The notes under the pieces: model-generated | Database searches by the model: none | What the model was told of the DNA's origin: nothing | The model's input: the letters and a program-made list of their open reading frames with translations, nothing else | NCBI GenBank assembly: GCA_027493615.1 | Contig: JAOSKK010000034.1 | Span: 372,001-436,000 of the forward strand | Direction: 5' to 3' | Origin: Verrucomicrobiota bacterium | GTDB taxonomy: Bacteria > Verrucomicrobiota > Verrucomicrobiia > Limisphaerales > J093 | Length of the DNA stretch: 64,000 nt | In this document: positions 20,185-29,132 of the stretch, piece after piece | How the letters are laid out: each line of letters starts with the position of its first letter | How positions within the stretch are numbered: position 1 is the stretch's first letter | Translations under genes and position numbers: made by a program

Positions 20185-22232
20185 TCACGCGGTCCACCAG
20201 AGCAGCAGCACGAGCGTGATGAAGATGTAGAGCAGGTAGGCGTGAATGCTGCCCGCCTGCAAGCGGCGCACCCGCCGCGCGACCCGCACAATCAGCAGGC
20301 GCGCCGGCCGGTACATGCGTTCCTCGAAAACCTCCTCGACGTGGCTTTCGAAGCGGAGGGTCTTGGCGAAGTACGGTGAGAAATCGTATTCGCGTTGAAC
20401 CTCGCGACGCGGCTGGAACAGCGCCTTGAACACCATCCGCAGCGGTTTCGAGAATCCCGTGGCCGTGTATTCCATGCGGGGGGTCAAGCCGCTCAGGCCG
20501 CAATCCCAGGTGGGGCCGCGCCGCACCTTCGTGCCTCGGGCGAACCCGAGCCACAACCCCAGCGGAATCGGCAGCAGGCACACGCCAGCCAGGGTCAGGC
20601 CCAGGGGCGACACCGTGCCACCCTGTGCGCCCGGCGAAGCCAGGACAAGTCCGCCCGCGGCGGTGAGCTGCCCGCTGAGGGACACCCCCACAAGCTGCTG
20701 GGTTACGGGGTCGAGCCACTGCAGGAGCAGCGCCGGGAAAAGCCCCAACACCGCACACGCCGCCGCCAGCAAGGCCATCCCCAGCCGCATGGCCGGCGCC
20801 GCTTCGTGCGCGCGAGCGGCGTGTTCACTCCGCGGCTGAGCCAGGAACGTGATCCCGAAGGCCTTGACGAAACACGCCGCGGCGAGCGCCCCGGTCAGCG
20901 CCAGCAGCGCGCCGCTCAGGGGGAACAGCAACCGCACCAGACTCTCGGTCGTGCTGAATCCGCGCAGGAGCGCCTGGTAGGTGAGCCACTCGCTAACGAA
21001 GCCGTTTAGCGGGGGCAGCGCGGAGATGGCCACCGCACCGACCAGAAAGCACACCGCTGTGTGCGGCATGCGCTTCGCCAGCCCGCCCATCTCCTCCATG
21101 TTGCGGGTGCCGGTGGCGTGCAGCACCGCCCCCGCACCGAGAAACAGCAGTCCCTTGAACACCGCGTGGTTCAGCGTGTGGTACAGCGCCGCCACGAGTC
21201 CCAACGCGGCCAGCAGCGGATGGCCGGCGTGAAGGAAGAGCAGTGCGGCTCCCAGCCCCATCAGGATGATCCCGATGTTCTCGATGCTGTGGTAGGCCAA
21301 CAGCCGCTTCAGATCATGCTCCATGAGGGCGTACAACACACCCAGCACCGCGGACGCTGTCCCCACGGTCAGCACGGTCACGCCCCACCAGAGCGGCGGT
21401 GTACCCAGGAAATCCAGAACCACCCGGGTGAAACCGTAGATGCCCGTCTTGATCAGCACCCCGGACATAAAAGCGGAGACGTTGCTGGGCGCCACCGGAT
21501 GCGCCGCCGGGAGCCACGTGTGCAGCGGCACGATGCCCGCCTTGATGCCAAATCCCACCAGGAACAGCACAAAGGCCGTGTCGCGCCGGGCCGGCGACAT
21601 CCGCGCCCCGACGTCGTGCAGACCCGCGAAACTGGCATCGCCGGACGTCTGAAACAGCAGGAAGAAGCCGAGGATGATGCACACCGCATCCAGGTGGGAC
21701 ATGATGAAATAGAGCACGCCCGCGCGGCGCGTCTCGGCGTGCTCGTGCTCGAAGCTCACCAGGCAGTAGGCGGTGAGGGCCATCAACTCCCAACCGATGA
21801 GGAACAGCCAGAAGCTCTCCGCCGCGACCACGAGGGTCGTCGCCAGGGCGAGCAGGTTGAACAGCGCCCCGAGCACCCCCACGTTCTTCCGGCCGAAGTA
21901 CCCACGCGCGTATCCCAACGAATAGAGCGCGATGGCTAGTGCCAGCAACGATACCAACAACAGGAAGAACGCCCCGAGTGCATCCAGCCGGACGGACAGA
22001 CGCAGGTGCGGGAGCACAGGGGAAGCAGCTCGAAGCCCTGCGAGGCGGCCCCCACGCCGCCCGCCAGGAACGACCACCCGCCCAGCAGGCCGCTCAGGCC
22101 GGCGAGTGCGGCCGCGCCAAAGCCAATGGCGTTCGCGCGACGCTCCGCCCGCTGCCACAACAAGGCCCCCGCCGCCCCGGCCAGATAGATCCAGAGAGCG
22201 AGCTTCAGCAGCAGGTTTGGCGAAGGCCACAT
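20185..22232 (-). CDS. hyfB: HyfB/NuoL-like antiporter-type membrane subunit
   Basis: Large polytopic subunit of about 682 residues. Hallmarks include LIGWELMALTAYCLVSFEHE, PLHTWLPAAHPVAPSNVSA and LLAYHSIENIGIILMGLG. The C-terminus, LRFESHVEEVFEERMYRPA, matches the long NuoL/HyfB tail. One break near 22018 separates the first 70 residues (ATG 22232) from the rest. It is the first intact complex subunit; the chimera at 22239-22817 sits immediately upstream. Confidence 0.86.
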
Positions 22233-22238
22233 GGCGTG

Positions 22239-22817
22239 CTATCGAGTGTCCCACGGTTCTCCGAGCCGGTCCAGCAACCGCAACAGCCCGTCCAGAATCG
22301 TGAGCGGATGCGGCGGACATCCGGGAATGAACAGGTCCACGGGCACCAGGCTCCCCGCGCCGTGGCGAACCTGCGGGTTCCCGACGAACGGCCCGCCCGC
22401 AATCGCGCACGCTCCCACCGCGATCAGGAAATGCAAACCGTTCGAACACAGGAGCAGCATGCCCATACAAACCAGCAGCGCGGTCCACCAGGCCCGTCCG
22501 CGCGCCGCCGAGCGCGGATGGGCGGCGTCTGTCCAGTACTCTTTGGAGTAAGCGCCGGCCGTTCCTCCCAAAACGCACACCAAGGCCAGGAAGAGCGCAC
22601 TGACACCGTCCAGACGCAGGTGGGCCCGTTCACCGCCCAGGAGGAACGTGCTCCGCCATTCCCAGGCAACGCCGCTGACCAGAACCTCGACCGCCGCGCC
22701 CAGGCCAGCCAGGGCACCCACCAGCAAGCATCCCCGCCACCACCCGGGCGCACGAACCGGGCATCCCAGCCCGAGCACCATCGTGGCGCCCGCCACCACC
22801 AGCAGCGTCCCCGTCAT
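22239..22817 (-). CDS. in-frame chimera of HyfB N-terminus and NuoB/HycG C-terminus
   Basis: A continuous 192-residue frame made of two unrelated pieces. Residues 1 to about 127 look like the start of a HyfB/NuoL antiporter subunit (LRLDGVSALFLALVCVLGG, then CSNGLHFLIA). Residues from about 128 are the end of a NuoB-like small subunit (VGACAIAGGPFVGNP, VDLFIPGCPPHPLTILDG) without its CxxC half. The join is at FLIA/VGACAI, where both families have an IA dipeptide. This looks like a large deletion that removed the middle of a second Hyf-like cluster. It is unlikely to work as a subunit. It starts 15 bases after the HTH-EIIA gene. An assembly collapse is also possible. Confidence 0.75.
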   Translation of the reverse strand: MTGTLLVVAGATMVLGLGCPVRAPGWWRGCLLVGALAGLGAAVEVLVSGVAWEWRSTFLLGGERAHLRLDGVSALFLALVCVLGGTAGAYSKEYWTDAAHPRSAARGRAWWTALLVCMGMLLLCSNGLHFLIAVGACAIAGGPFVGNPQVRHGAGSLVPVDLFIPGCPPHPLTILDGLLRLLDRLGEPWDTR

Positions 22818-22832
22818 CGGGCCCGGGCCTCC

Positions 22833-23537
22833 TTACCCATGTGCAGCCACCTCCTCGGCGCGTCGGACGTCGTCCCCACTGAGCCGTCGCACCGCCTCCA
22901 TCAGCTCGTCCCGACCCGCCTGTTCCTGCACCAGCGCCTTGAACCGTGCTTCGCGCAGGGCGAACGAAAGCCGGGAGAGCAGGTGCACGTGGGCGCGCAC
23001 ACTGGGGCTGATCAAGGTGAACAGTGCCTGCACCGGCTTGCCGTCCAGCGCGCCGAAGTCAACCGGCCGCTCGAGAAAGCACAGCGAGATCACCGGCTTT
23101 TCCACATGCAGCACCACCGGGTTGCGCGCATGCGGCACCGCGATCCCATCGCCCAGCCCGGTCGAGGTCAGCTTCTCGCGAGCCAGCAACGCTTGCACCA
23201 GGAACCCGCGATCCACTTCGTCCGGAAGCCGCACCGTCTCGACCACGCTGCGCAGCGCCGACTCGACGTCATGACCGGCGATCCGATAGAAGATACCCCC
23301 GTCCTGGAGCGCCTGTACGAGCGTAGGCAACGGCTTCCCCTCGTTCTCGGTCTCCTGCAAGCCGGCGATGGGCACATTGACCTTGTTGGCCGTGGCCCAC
23401 GCCAGAACCTCCGCGCGGTTGAAGCGGTACTGGCCGCTCACGCGGTAGCCGGGAAGATTGCGCTCGGCGACCCACCGATAGACGGTCTTGTCCGAAACCT
23501 CCAACAGTTCGAACCCATCTCTAACGCCGAGCTTCAT
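22833..23537 (-). CDS. helix-turn-helix protein fused to PTS EIIA (PtsN-like)
   Basis: 234 residues from ATG 23537. Residues 1-55 are an excisionase/MerR-like DNA-binding helix-turn-helix (VSDKTVYRWVAERNLPGYRV). The rest is a PTS IIA domain of the fructose/nitrogen type with the phospho-acceptor His at about residue 136 in GIAVPHARN. No sugar permease domain or gene is nearby. It heads the Ehr operon and lies just downstream of two sigma-54-like promoters. A role as phosphorylation-sensitive regulator or anchor for the complex is inferred. The reading frame is intact. Confidence 0.85.
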   Translation of the reverse strand: MKLGVRDGFELLEVSDKTVYRWVAERNLPGYRVSGQYRFNRAEVLAWATANKVNVPIAGLQETENEGKPLPTLVQALQDGGIFYRIAGHDVESALRSVVETVRLPDEVDRGFLVQALLAREKLTSTGLGDGIAVPHARNPVVLHVEKPVISLCFLERPVDFGALDGKPVQALFTLISPSVRAHVHLLSRLSFALREARFKALVQEQAGRDELMEAVRRLSGDDVRRAEEVAAHG

Positions 23538-23581
23538 TGTGACCAAGTCCAGACATCACCATCTGTTCTCGGACGTCCATT

Positions 23582-23597
23582 AGCACGCCCAATGCCA
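23582..23597 (-). promoter_or_regulatory. sigma-54-type promoter candidate A for the Ehr operon
   Basis: On the minus strand TGGCATTGGGCGTGCT has the GG-N10-GC core (consensus TGGCAC-N5-TTGCW), about 45 bases before ATG 23537. That leaves a transcribed leader of roughly 30-35 bases. An NtrC-type activator with the sigma-54 contact loop is encoded at 27207-28594. Confidence 0.5.
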
Positions 23598-23614
23598 TGG
23601 GTCGTGTATGGATG

Positions 23615-23630
23615 TGCAACAACTTGGCCC
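23615..23630 (-). promoter_or_regulatory. sigma-54-type promoter candidate B for the Ehr operon
   Basis: On the minus strand GGGCCAAGTTGTTGCA has the GG-N10-GC core and a perfect TTGCA -12 element, but a weaker -24 element. It lies 33 bases upstream of candidate A; only one of the two may be real. Confidence 0.4.
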
Positions 23631-24095
23631 TCAAGCTGATGTGACATGGCCAATGCCCCGCTCAATCTGGCCGGTACCCGCCGTCGCGCCCCATGGTGCA
23701 ATAGATGCACAAGGTCTTGGGCGAAAGTGTTTCGCCTGTCTGGCGGCTTTCAGCATCGCGAAGTTCCCCTCGTCGTGAATCAAACCCGGCAATGCCGAAA
23801 GCAGCGCCAGATACACGGCCGCTTGCGACAGCGGGATGGCGAAGAGGGAGACGGCGTTGGCAGCCCGGCGGGAATCGCCGCCCCAACGGATGCCTGCCGA
23901 GGACAACCCGACGGCCAGCGAAAGCCGACGCACAACGCCGCCGCGCCCGTGGGGCACCACCACGCCAGCCCTGATGAACGTCGCACAATTCATCTCCCGC
24001 GCACCCACGACCTTGCTGAAGGCTGCAACATCCTGAATCCGCCCGGCCGCCGCGAAGCGCATGCTCAGCTCGTGTATGGCACCCTCCTGCCCGGT
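23631..24095 (-). pseudogene. PTS EIIA (PtsN-like) homologue, N-terminally truncated
   Basis: The frame reads a typical EIIA domain: HELSMRFAAAGRIQD, the phospho-acceptor motif VVVPHGRG, FAIPLSQAAVYLALLSALPG and a final helix. It carries the site histidine. Upstream, the frame meets TAG just before LGTGQEGAIHEL, and about 25 residues expected at the N-terminus are absent; the boundary coincides with the start of a palindromic repeat region. ATG 24062 could give a shortened product. It is oriented like the HTH-EIIA gene and ends just at the sigma-54-like sites. Confidence 0.65.
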
Positions 24096-24128
24096 GCCGA
24101 GCTACATCAATCCCGCGAAAGGCGGCTA

Positions 24129-24292
24129 GCGAGGCGCGCCTCAGACCGACGAGCATCCAGGTATCCTCGACGCCTCATTCCTTACCCATGCTTCGGTTCG
24201 CGCGCCTCGCTCAATAGAATCCTTGAAACCCGCGAACGAGAACGCGCCAAACTTGACTTGATCGGCACAAGATCTGGGGTTCAAGGATTCTA
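24129..24292. repeat. repeat region with two inverted repeats
   Basis: Two palindromes: GCGAGGCGCGC at 24129-24139 with its complement at 24200-24210, and TAGAATCCTTGAA (from 24215) with its complement ending at 24292. No protein is supported. It has the look of a dispersed non-coding repeat or mini-element. It separates the truncated EIIA from the IS630 element, whose insertion TA is the last dinucleotide of the outer palindrome. Confidence 0.5.
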
Positions 24293-25457
24293 GTGCAGTG
24301 TCGCATAAAAGTCTTAAGTAACGCGATCCTGCCGTGCCAACGCCTCGCGGGCCCGGCCGATCTTCTCCAGAATCGCTTTGCCGTCCGCCCGCCACTCGTA
24401 GCGCGCCGGGGCGAGGTTCCGCTCCGCCAAGGACTGCCAAATCGCCTCGGTTAACTCCTTCACACTGCCGAAACTGCCGGGCAGGATGACATCCTCGCTC
24501 AGATCGCGGAAGAAGCGCTCCACCAGATTGAGCCAGGACGAGGAGGTCGGGGTGAAGTGCAGGTGAAAACGGGGATGGCGTTGGAGCCAGCGCATCACCC
24601 GGGGATGCTTGTGCGTGGCGTAATTGTCCAGGATCAGATGAATCGCCACCTCAGCGGGCGTCTCCGCCTCGATCATCTGGAGGAACTTGAGCCATTCTTG
24701 ATGCCGATGGCGGGGCGCCCGCTGGGCCAGAATCTTGCCATTGAGATAGTTCAGGGCGGCAAACAAGGTCAGCGTGCCATGGCGGTAATAGTCATGCGTC
24801 CGTGTTTGGATGTGTCCTTGGCCCAGCGGTAAACCCGGCTGCGTCCGTTCCAGAGCCTGGCACTGGCTCTTCTCATCGCAGCAGAGAATCACCGCCTGCG
24901 TGGGCGGGTCCAAGTAGAGCCCGATCACATCCCAGAACTTCCGCTCAGAGTCCGGGTCGTTGGACAGTCTGAAGGTCCGCGTGCGATGCGGCTTGATGTC
25001 GTTGGCCTTCCAGAGTCGCTGCACCGCATCCTTGCTCAGCCCCACGTGGCGGGCCATGGAGCGGCAACTCCAGCGTTTGCGACCCGACCGAGGTTGCGTG
25101 ACCTCCTGCAGTGCCCGCCGCAGTTTCTGCGCATCCTGCCCAGAAGGCCGGCCAGGGCGGGGTGCTTCCTCCAGCCCTGCCAGGCCCCCGTCCAGGAACC
25201 GCTGACGCCAGAGGCCGACCGTCGGCGCACTGGTCTGCAGTTGCACCGCGATCTGTTGGTTGTCTAGACCCTCGGCGGCCAACCGCACGATCTGCGCCCG
25301 CCGCACCAACTTCTGGGCGGTGGTCGGGGCACGGAGCAACTGCTCCAAGTGCTGCTCTTGGGGTGGCGTGAGGGTCAATTGCAGTTTGGGCCGAGCCATG
25401 CCGAACTTTGGCATGGCAACTACCAGTTAGTAAAGACATGTCTGAGACGGTGCACTA
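24291..25457 (-). mobile_element. IS630-family insertion sequence, apparently intact
   Basis: The ends form imperfect inverted repeats over about 33 bases: TAGTGCAGTGTC at 24291 and the matching TAGTGCACCGTC read inward from 25457. The outermost TA on both sides fits the TA target duplication of IS630/Tc1 elements. Total length is about 1.17 kb with one transposase gene. Confidence 0.85.
24314..25414 (-). CDS. IS630-family transposase
   Basis: DDE transposase of 366 residues with an unbroken frame, unlike most neighbours. N-terminal helix-turn-helix segments (DNQQIAVQLQTSAPTVGLWR) are followed by the catalytic triad in CCDEKSQCQALE, LILDNYATHKH and WLNLVERFF. ATG 25414 or 25399 could be the start. 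The stop lies just inside the left terminal repeat. The full frame and good ends suggest recent activity. Confidence 0.92.
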   Translation of the reverse strand: MPKFGMARPKLQLTLTPPQEQHLEQLLRAPTTAQKLVRRAQIVRLAAEGLDNQQIAVQLQTSAPTVGLWRQRFLDGGLAGLEEAPRPGRPSGQDAQKLRRALQEVTQPRSGRKRWSCRSMARHVGLSKDAVQRLWKANDIKPHRTRTFRLSNDPDSERKFWDVIGLYLDPPTQAVILCCDEKSQCQALERTQPGLPLGQGHIQTRTHDYYRHGTLTLFAALNYLNGKILAQRAPRHRHQEWLKFLQMIEAETPAEVAIHLILDNYATHKHPRVMRWLQRHPRFHLHFTPTSSSWLNLVERFFRDLSEDVILPGSFGSVKELTEAIWQSLAERNLAPARYEWRADGKAILEKIGRAREALARQDRVT

Positions 25458-25658
25458 GAGGACGGCAACCTGCCGAGCGGGGCGGATCAACTGCCGAGGA
25501 TCCAGAACAAGCTTGCAGGAGCGCGGGCGTGCAGCGGCTGCACCGTCGTAGCGAACCCGGTGCAACCCTTTGATCTCTACCCGTGCCACCTTGCCTTTGC
25601 CCCAGCGCGTCGTCCCCGGTGCAAAAAGTGCACGGGCGAGCAGTCTCGCTGAATCCAA
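25455..25658 (-). CDS. unrecognised 67-residue open frame ending at the IS630 edge
   Basis: A basic, uncharacterised frame (KGKVARVEIKGLHRVRYDG is its most structured part). Its TAG stop is formed at the TA target of the IS630 element, so the original gene may have been longer. I do not recognise the family, and it may not be a gene. Confidence 0.25.
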   Translation of the reverse strand: MDSARLLARALFAPGTTRWGKGKVARVEIKGLHRVRYDGAAAARPRSCKLVLDPRQLIRPARQVAVL

Positions 25659-25852
25659 CCGCGAGGTTCGCGGTCGAAGAGTCTCCTAGATCGCCCGTTG
25701 GGACCGGCTGAACGGAGCGGACCCTGCGTCGGCACGCCATGTGCGGGAGGTTATCGCTGTGAGCATGATTCCGGAGAACCTCCTGGCGTCGCAGGAGCAT
25801 GCGGCAACGCACCGCGGCGGGCCCGCCCACCGCCGACTGAACCAGCCCGAGC
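25458..25852. other. region without a recognisable gene
   Basis: Between the IS630 element and the next EIIA gene. Apart from the doubtful minus-strand frame at 25455-25658 and a weak sigma-54-like motif at 25730-25745, I see no supported feature. Confidence 0.5.
25730..25745 (+). promoter_or_regulatory. weak sigma-54-like motif upstream of EIIA
   Basis: CGGCACGCCATGTGCG keeps GGCAC and the GG-N10-GC spacing but has a poor -12 element (GTGCG). It would start a message about 95 bases before the EIIA start codon at 25853. Offered only because stronger sites of this type occur beside other PTS genes here. Confidence 0.25.
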
Positions 25853-26365
25853 ATGCCTAACCCGCTCCTCTCCGCCGAACCCAACGCTTGTCTGGCCGAT
25901 TTCACCAGCGCGGACCTGATGGTGCCGCGACTGCGGGGGCGGGACGCGGCGACGGTGATTCACGAACTCTGCGGTGCGCTCCAGAAGGCGGCCCTGGTGC
26001 CAGACCTGCTCGCGTTCTACCAGGCAGCCTTGAACCGCGAATTCCTCCTCGGCAGCACGGTGAGCCACGGTATCGCCCTTGCCCACGCGCGGGTCGTCGG
26101 ATTGGCGCGACCCGCTTTCGCGCTGGGACGAACCGCCGGGCCGCTGGTTTGGATCTCCAAGGAAAGCCCGCCGGTGCGATTGGTACTGCTCTGCGCCGTG
26201 CCCGCCACCGAGGCGGCCGCCTACCTGCTGCTGACCTCCGGTCTGGCGCATCTGGTCAGGGAGTCCCATCGCCTGGAGGCGCTGCTGCAAGCGCCCGACA
26301 GGTCGGCGATGTTGAACGCCTTGGGGCAGGTCAGACTGGGCCGGTCGAAGCCCCCGCCAGGGTGA
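25853..26365 (+). CDS. PTS EIIA (PtsN-like) protein
   Basis: Free-standing EIIA domain of 170 residues from ATG 25853. After an N-terminal segment with DLMVPRLRG comes SHGIALAHARV with the expected phospho-acceptor His at residue 78; the usual proline before it is alanine. The rest follows the fold (VLLCAVPATEAAAYLLLTSG). The LMVPRLRG motif is shared with the EIIA at 29496-30079, so these two are close paralogues. No EIIB or EIIC exists in the window, which makes a regulatory role more likely than sugar uptake. It precedes the NtrB/NtrC pair by 81 bases. Confidence 0.83.
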   Translation: MPNPLLSAEPNACLADFTSADLMVPRLRGRDAATVIHELCGALQKAALVPDLLAFYQAALNREFLLGSTVSHGIALAHARVVGLARPAFALGRTAGPLVWISKESPPVRLVLLCAVPATEAAAYLLLTSGLAHLVRESHRLEALLQAPDRSAMLNALGQVRLGRSKPPPG

Positions 26366-26446
26366 TGGGGCCGAAGTCCTGCCTTCCGATTCCCGATCGC
26401 TGGCCTTAAGGTCCGTTCGCTGCGCGCCGCTTGCGTGTTGCCCGCA

Positions 26447-27188
26447 ATGGAAACCATACTCGCACAGGCACTCGGCCAGGAATCGCCGCCTTCGACCACG
26501 GAGGAGAAGCGACGCTTGCTTTCGCGGCTGCTGGGACGGCTGGCGCACGAGATCCGCAACCCACTCAGCTCGCTGGACATCCACGTCCAATTGTTGGAAG
26601 AGGATCTGGCCCAGACGGCGCCTCAGGCCCAAGCGAAACTGGCGGGGCGCCTCGACATCATCCACGGCGAACTGCACCGCTTGGACGCCATCGTCCAACA
26701 GTTTCTGCGGTTGGCGGGACCGTCGGAGGTCGAGCTTGCGCCCGTGGATCTGGCGAGGGCCGTGGAGCACGTCATTGAAGTTCTGCAGCCGGAGGCGGTG
26801 GCCCGCGAGATCGAGTTGACCACGCTCGTGGCGGAAGGCCTGCCCGCCGTGGCGGGCGATCTTGACCGGCTGATCCAAGCCACCTTGAACCTGGTCATCA
26901 ATGCCCTCCAGGCCGTGGAACGTCGTGGCCGCGTTGAACTCGTCGCCCGGGCGGCGGACGGTCTGGTCGTTCTGGAAGTCCGCGACACCGGTCCGGGCGT
27001 GGCGGCCGAGCATTTGAGCGAAATCTTCGAACCGTACTTCACGACCCGGAGCGAGGGCAGCGGGCTGGGCTTGTGGATTGCGCAACAGATCATCGCGGCC
27101 CATGGCGGCGCGATCGAGGCGGCCAACGCGCCGGCCGGCGGAGCGGTGTTCACCCTGCGCCTGCCGGTTTGGCGGGGGCGCGGTGTAG
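26447..27188 (+). CDS. NtrB-like soluble sensor histidine kinase
   Basis: Short cytoplasmic kinase of about 245 residues. HisKA: RLAHEIRNPLSSLDIHVQLL. HATPase: ATLNLVINALQAV, VRDTGPGV and FTTRSEGSGLGLWIAQQI. There is almost no sensor domain (about 25 residues before HisKA), so its input must come from a partner, plausibly the adjacent EIIA. ATG 26447 is chosen over GTG 26435. The open frame runs on into the next gene, but removing one G from the five-G run near 27175 gives a natural TAG stop at 27186-27188, 18 bases before the regulator. Confidence 0.84.
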
Positions 27189-27206
27189 CAATTCAAGAAC
27201 GCTGGC

Positions 27207-28594
27207 GTGGACAAGTCGAAAATCAGGATCCTGGTGGTCGAGGACGAACGCGGCCTGTGCGCCGGACTACAGGAGGCGTTGTCACGCGAGGGCTATCGAG
27301 TGGACGCGGCGCCTGACGCACCTGCGGCTTTGGCCCTCGTGAACACACGGCTTTACAACCTCGTCCTGACCGACGTGAGGATGCCCGGCGCGAGCGGGCT
27401 CGAGTTGATGAAGGAGGTCAAAGCCCGCAGCCCCGACACCCTCTTCATTGTCATGACGGCCTACAGCACCGTGGAAAGCGCGGTGCGGACCATCAAGGAT
27501 GGAGCCTACGATTACCTGGCCAAACCGCTCGACCTGCAGCGGCTGCGCGTGCTGGTCCTGAAGGCCCTCGAGCACCAGGCGGTGATGGCCGAGAACAGCG
27601 AACTGCGCCTTCGCCTGCGGAAGCGCTCCGAACCCAGCCTGCTGGTGGGGAACAGCGAAGCGATGCGCGCCGTCACGCGGTTGGTCGAGGAAGTGGCCCA
27701 CAGCGACGTCACGGTCCTGGTCCAGGGTGAAAGCGGCACCGGCAAGGAGATCGTGGCCCGCACGATTCACCACCTGAGCCCGCGGGGCCCCCGTCCGTTC
27801 GTGACGGTGAATTGCGCGGCCCTGCCCGAACAGTTGTTGGAAGCGGAGCTGTTCGGCCACGTCAAGGGCGCCTTTACCGGCGCCGTGGCCAGCAAGGCAG
27901 GCCGGTTTCAACTGGCCGACGGCGGCAGCCTGTTCCTGGACGAAATCGGCGACCTGTCGCCCAAGGGGCAGGGCGACTTGCTCCGCGTGCTCGAGGATGG
28001 CTGCTTTCGCATGGTGGGGGCACCGACGTGGTGCGCGTCAACGTGCGCGTCATCGCCGCCACCAACCAGGATCTGAAGGCGGCGGTGGCCTCGGGGAGGT
28101 TCCGCGAGGACCTCTTCTATCGGTTGCAGGTGGTGCCCATCACCATTCCGCCCCTGCGCGAGCGCGCCGAGGATATTCCCCTGCTGATGGGGGGCTTTCT
28201 CGAGCACTTCGCCGCCAAGCACAAGCGGCGGCGCAAGACGATGTCGGTGGAGGCGCTGCAGCTCTGCCAGCGGTTTCCGTGGCCCGGCAACGTGCGCCAA
28301 GTGCGGAACTTGATGGAACGGCTGACGGTAACCTCCCGGCATTCGACTATTGCGGTCGAGGAACTGCCGGAGGAAATCCGTACCCACGCCCAGAACGCCA
28401 CCACGTTCGTCCTCCGCGCGGGGATGCCCATCGCCGAGGCGGAGAAGCTGCTCATCCGACAGACCCTGGCCCACGTCACGAGCAATCGCGAGGAAGCCGC
28501 GCGAGCCCTGGGGATCAGCCGCCGCGCCCTGCAGTACAAACTCAAGAAGTACAGCCTCGCGAACGAGCCCGCGTCAGCCTCCCCCGCACCGTAG
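27207..28594 (+). CDS. NtrC-family sigma-54-dependent response regulator
   Basis: About 463 residues after repair. Receiver with [16 protein letters not shown]+ domain with Walker A GESGTGKE, the sigma-54 contact loop GAFTGA and [10 protein letters not shown], then a Fis-type HTH ([19 protein letters not shown]). The break at 28016-28020 is one G short of the run needed for [20 protein letters not shown]. Starts at GTG 27207. The presence of the GAFTGA loop means it can activate sigma-54 promoters, and several candidates lie within this island (28740, 23582, 23615, 30514). Confidence 0.9.
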
Positions 28595-28618
28595 GCCGGG
28601 TCCCTTGATCCGGCGAGG
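28593..28618. repeat. short dispersed element, copy 2
   Basis: AGGCCGGGTCCCTTGATC then CGGCGAGG, overlapping the regulator stop codon. It matches copy 1 at 2446-2471 and has a CCGG-TC/GA-CCGG dyad. Possibly a transcription-end or REP-like element. Confidence 0.45.
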
Positions 28619-28739
28619 TTCGGGTGTGACGGGGGGCACAGCGCAATGTTTGCACGCCAGGCAGCGAGGCGGCTGAGCTGGACTGATCGCACATGTGCAA
28701 GCTCTTGATTTCCAGCGTAGGCGGTGCCAAGCCCGCTCG

Positions 28740-28755
28740 TGGCACCTCGGTTGCT
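28740..28755 (+). promoter_or_regulatory. sigma-54 promoter (consensus) for zinc-ribbon/HPr operon
   Basis: TGGCACCTCGGTTGCT matches TGGCAC-N5-TTGCT at every defined position. The predicted start is about 12 bases after the GC, leaving a leader of roughly ten bases before ATG 28777. The nearest possible activator is the NtrC-type protein ending at 28594. Confidence 0.75.
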
Positions 28756-28776
28756 ACGTCGTAGGGCTGATGACTC

Positions 28777-29126
28777 ATGAACAAGAGCGTCGAACTGCTG
28801 CTTCAGCTTGAAGGTCTCGGACTCGTCCGGAAGAGCCTCCGGCTCGCGGGGCCGCAAGCTGATGCCCTGGGCCTGAGCCAGGTGGAAGCGAGAATCAACA
28901 AGCTGCGCCGTAAAGTGCCAGGGCGAGTTCTCTCGCTGTTCGGTGAACTCACCCAGCGCTATCCCGACCCCGTCTCGGCAGTGGCGGACGGGCGCTGCCA
29001 GGGCGTGAGCAGCCGCTCTCGTTCGAGTGCGGCCATCGCGTCATGGAGTCAAACCGTGTCCTGCAGTGCGAACACTGTGGCTGGCTGCTGGTGGCCGCCC
29101 AGCCCGCACCCGATTACATCCCCTGA
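28777..29126 (+). CDS. small zinc-ribbon protein with helical N-terminus, frame-broken
   Basis: About 116 residues after repair. A helical first half (NKSVELLLQLEGLGLVRKSL, KLRRKVPGRVLSLFGEL) is followed by a C4 zinc ribbon: GRCQG(C)E, FECGHRVME and LQCEHCGWLLV. One base missing near 29005 removes the second cysteine and shifts the frame; restoring it gives a stop at 29124-29126, seven bases before the HPr gene. It resembles shortened CT398/DUF164-type zinc-ribbon proteins. A second copy lies opposite at 30076-30500. Function unknown. Confidence 0.7.
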
Positions 29127-29132
29127 ATCCAG

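Noticed and set aside
22239-22817. Annotating this frame as a plain NADH dehydrogenase or hydrogenase small subunit
   Set aside because: Only the last third matches NuoB; the N-terminal two thirds are HyfB-like and the CxxC cluster ligands are missing.
24276-24292. GGGGTTCAAGGATTC as a tRNA T-arm remnant
   Set aside because: The flanking bases do not form a T-stem or acceptor stem; the sequence instead pairs with the inverted copy at 24215-24231.
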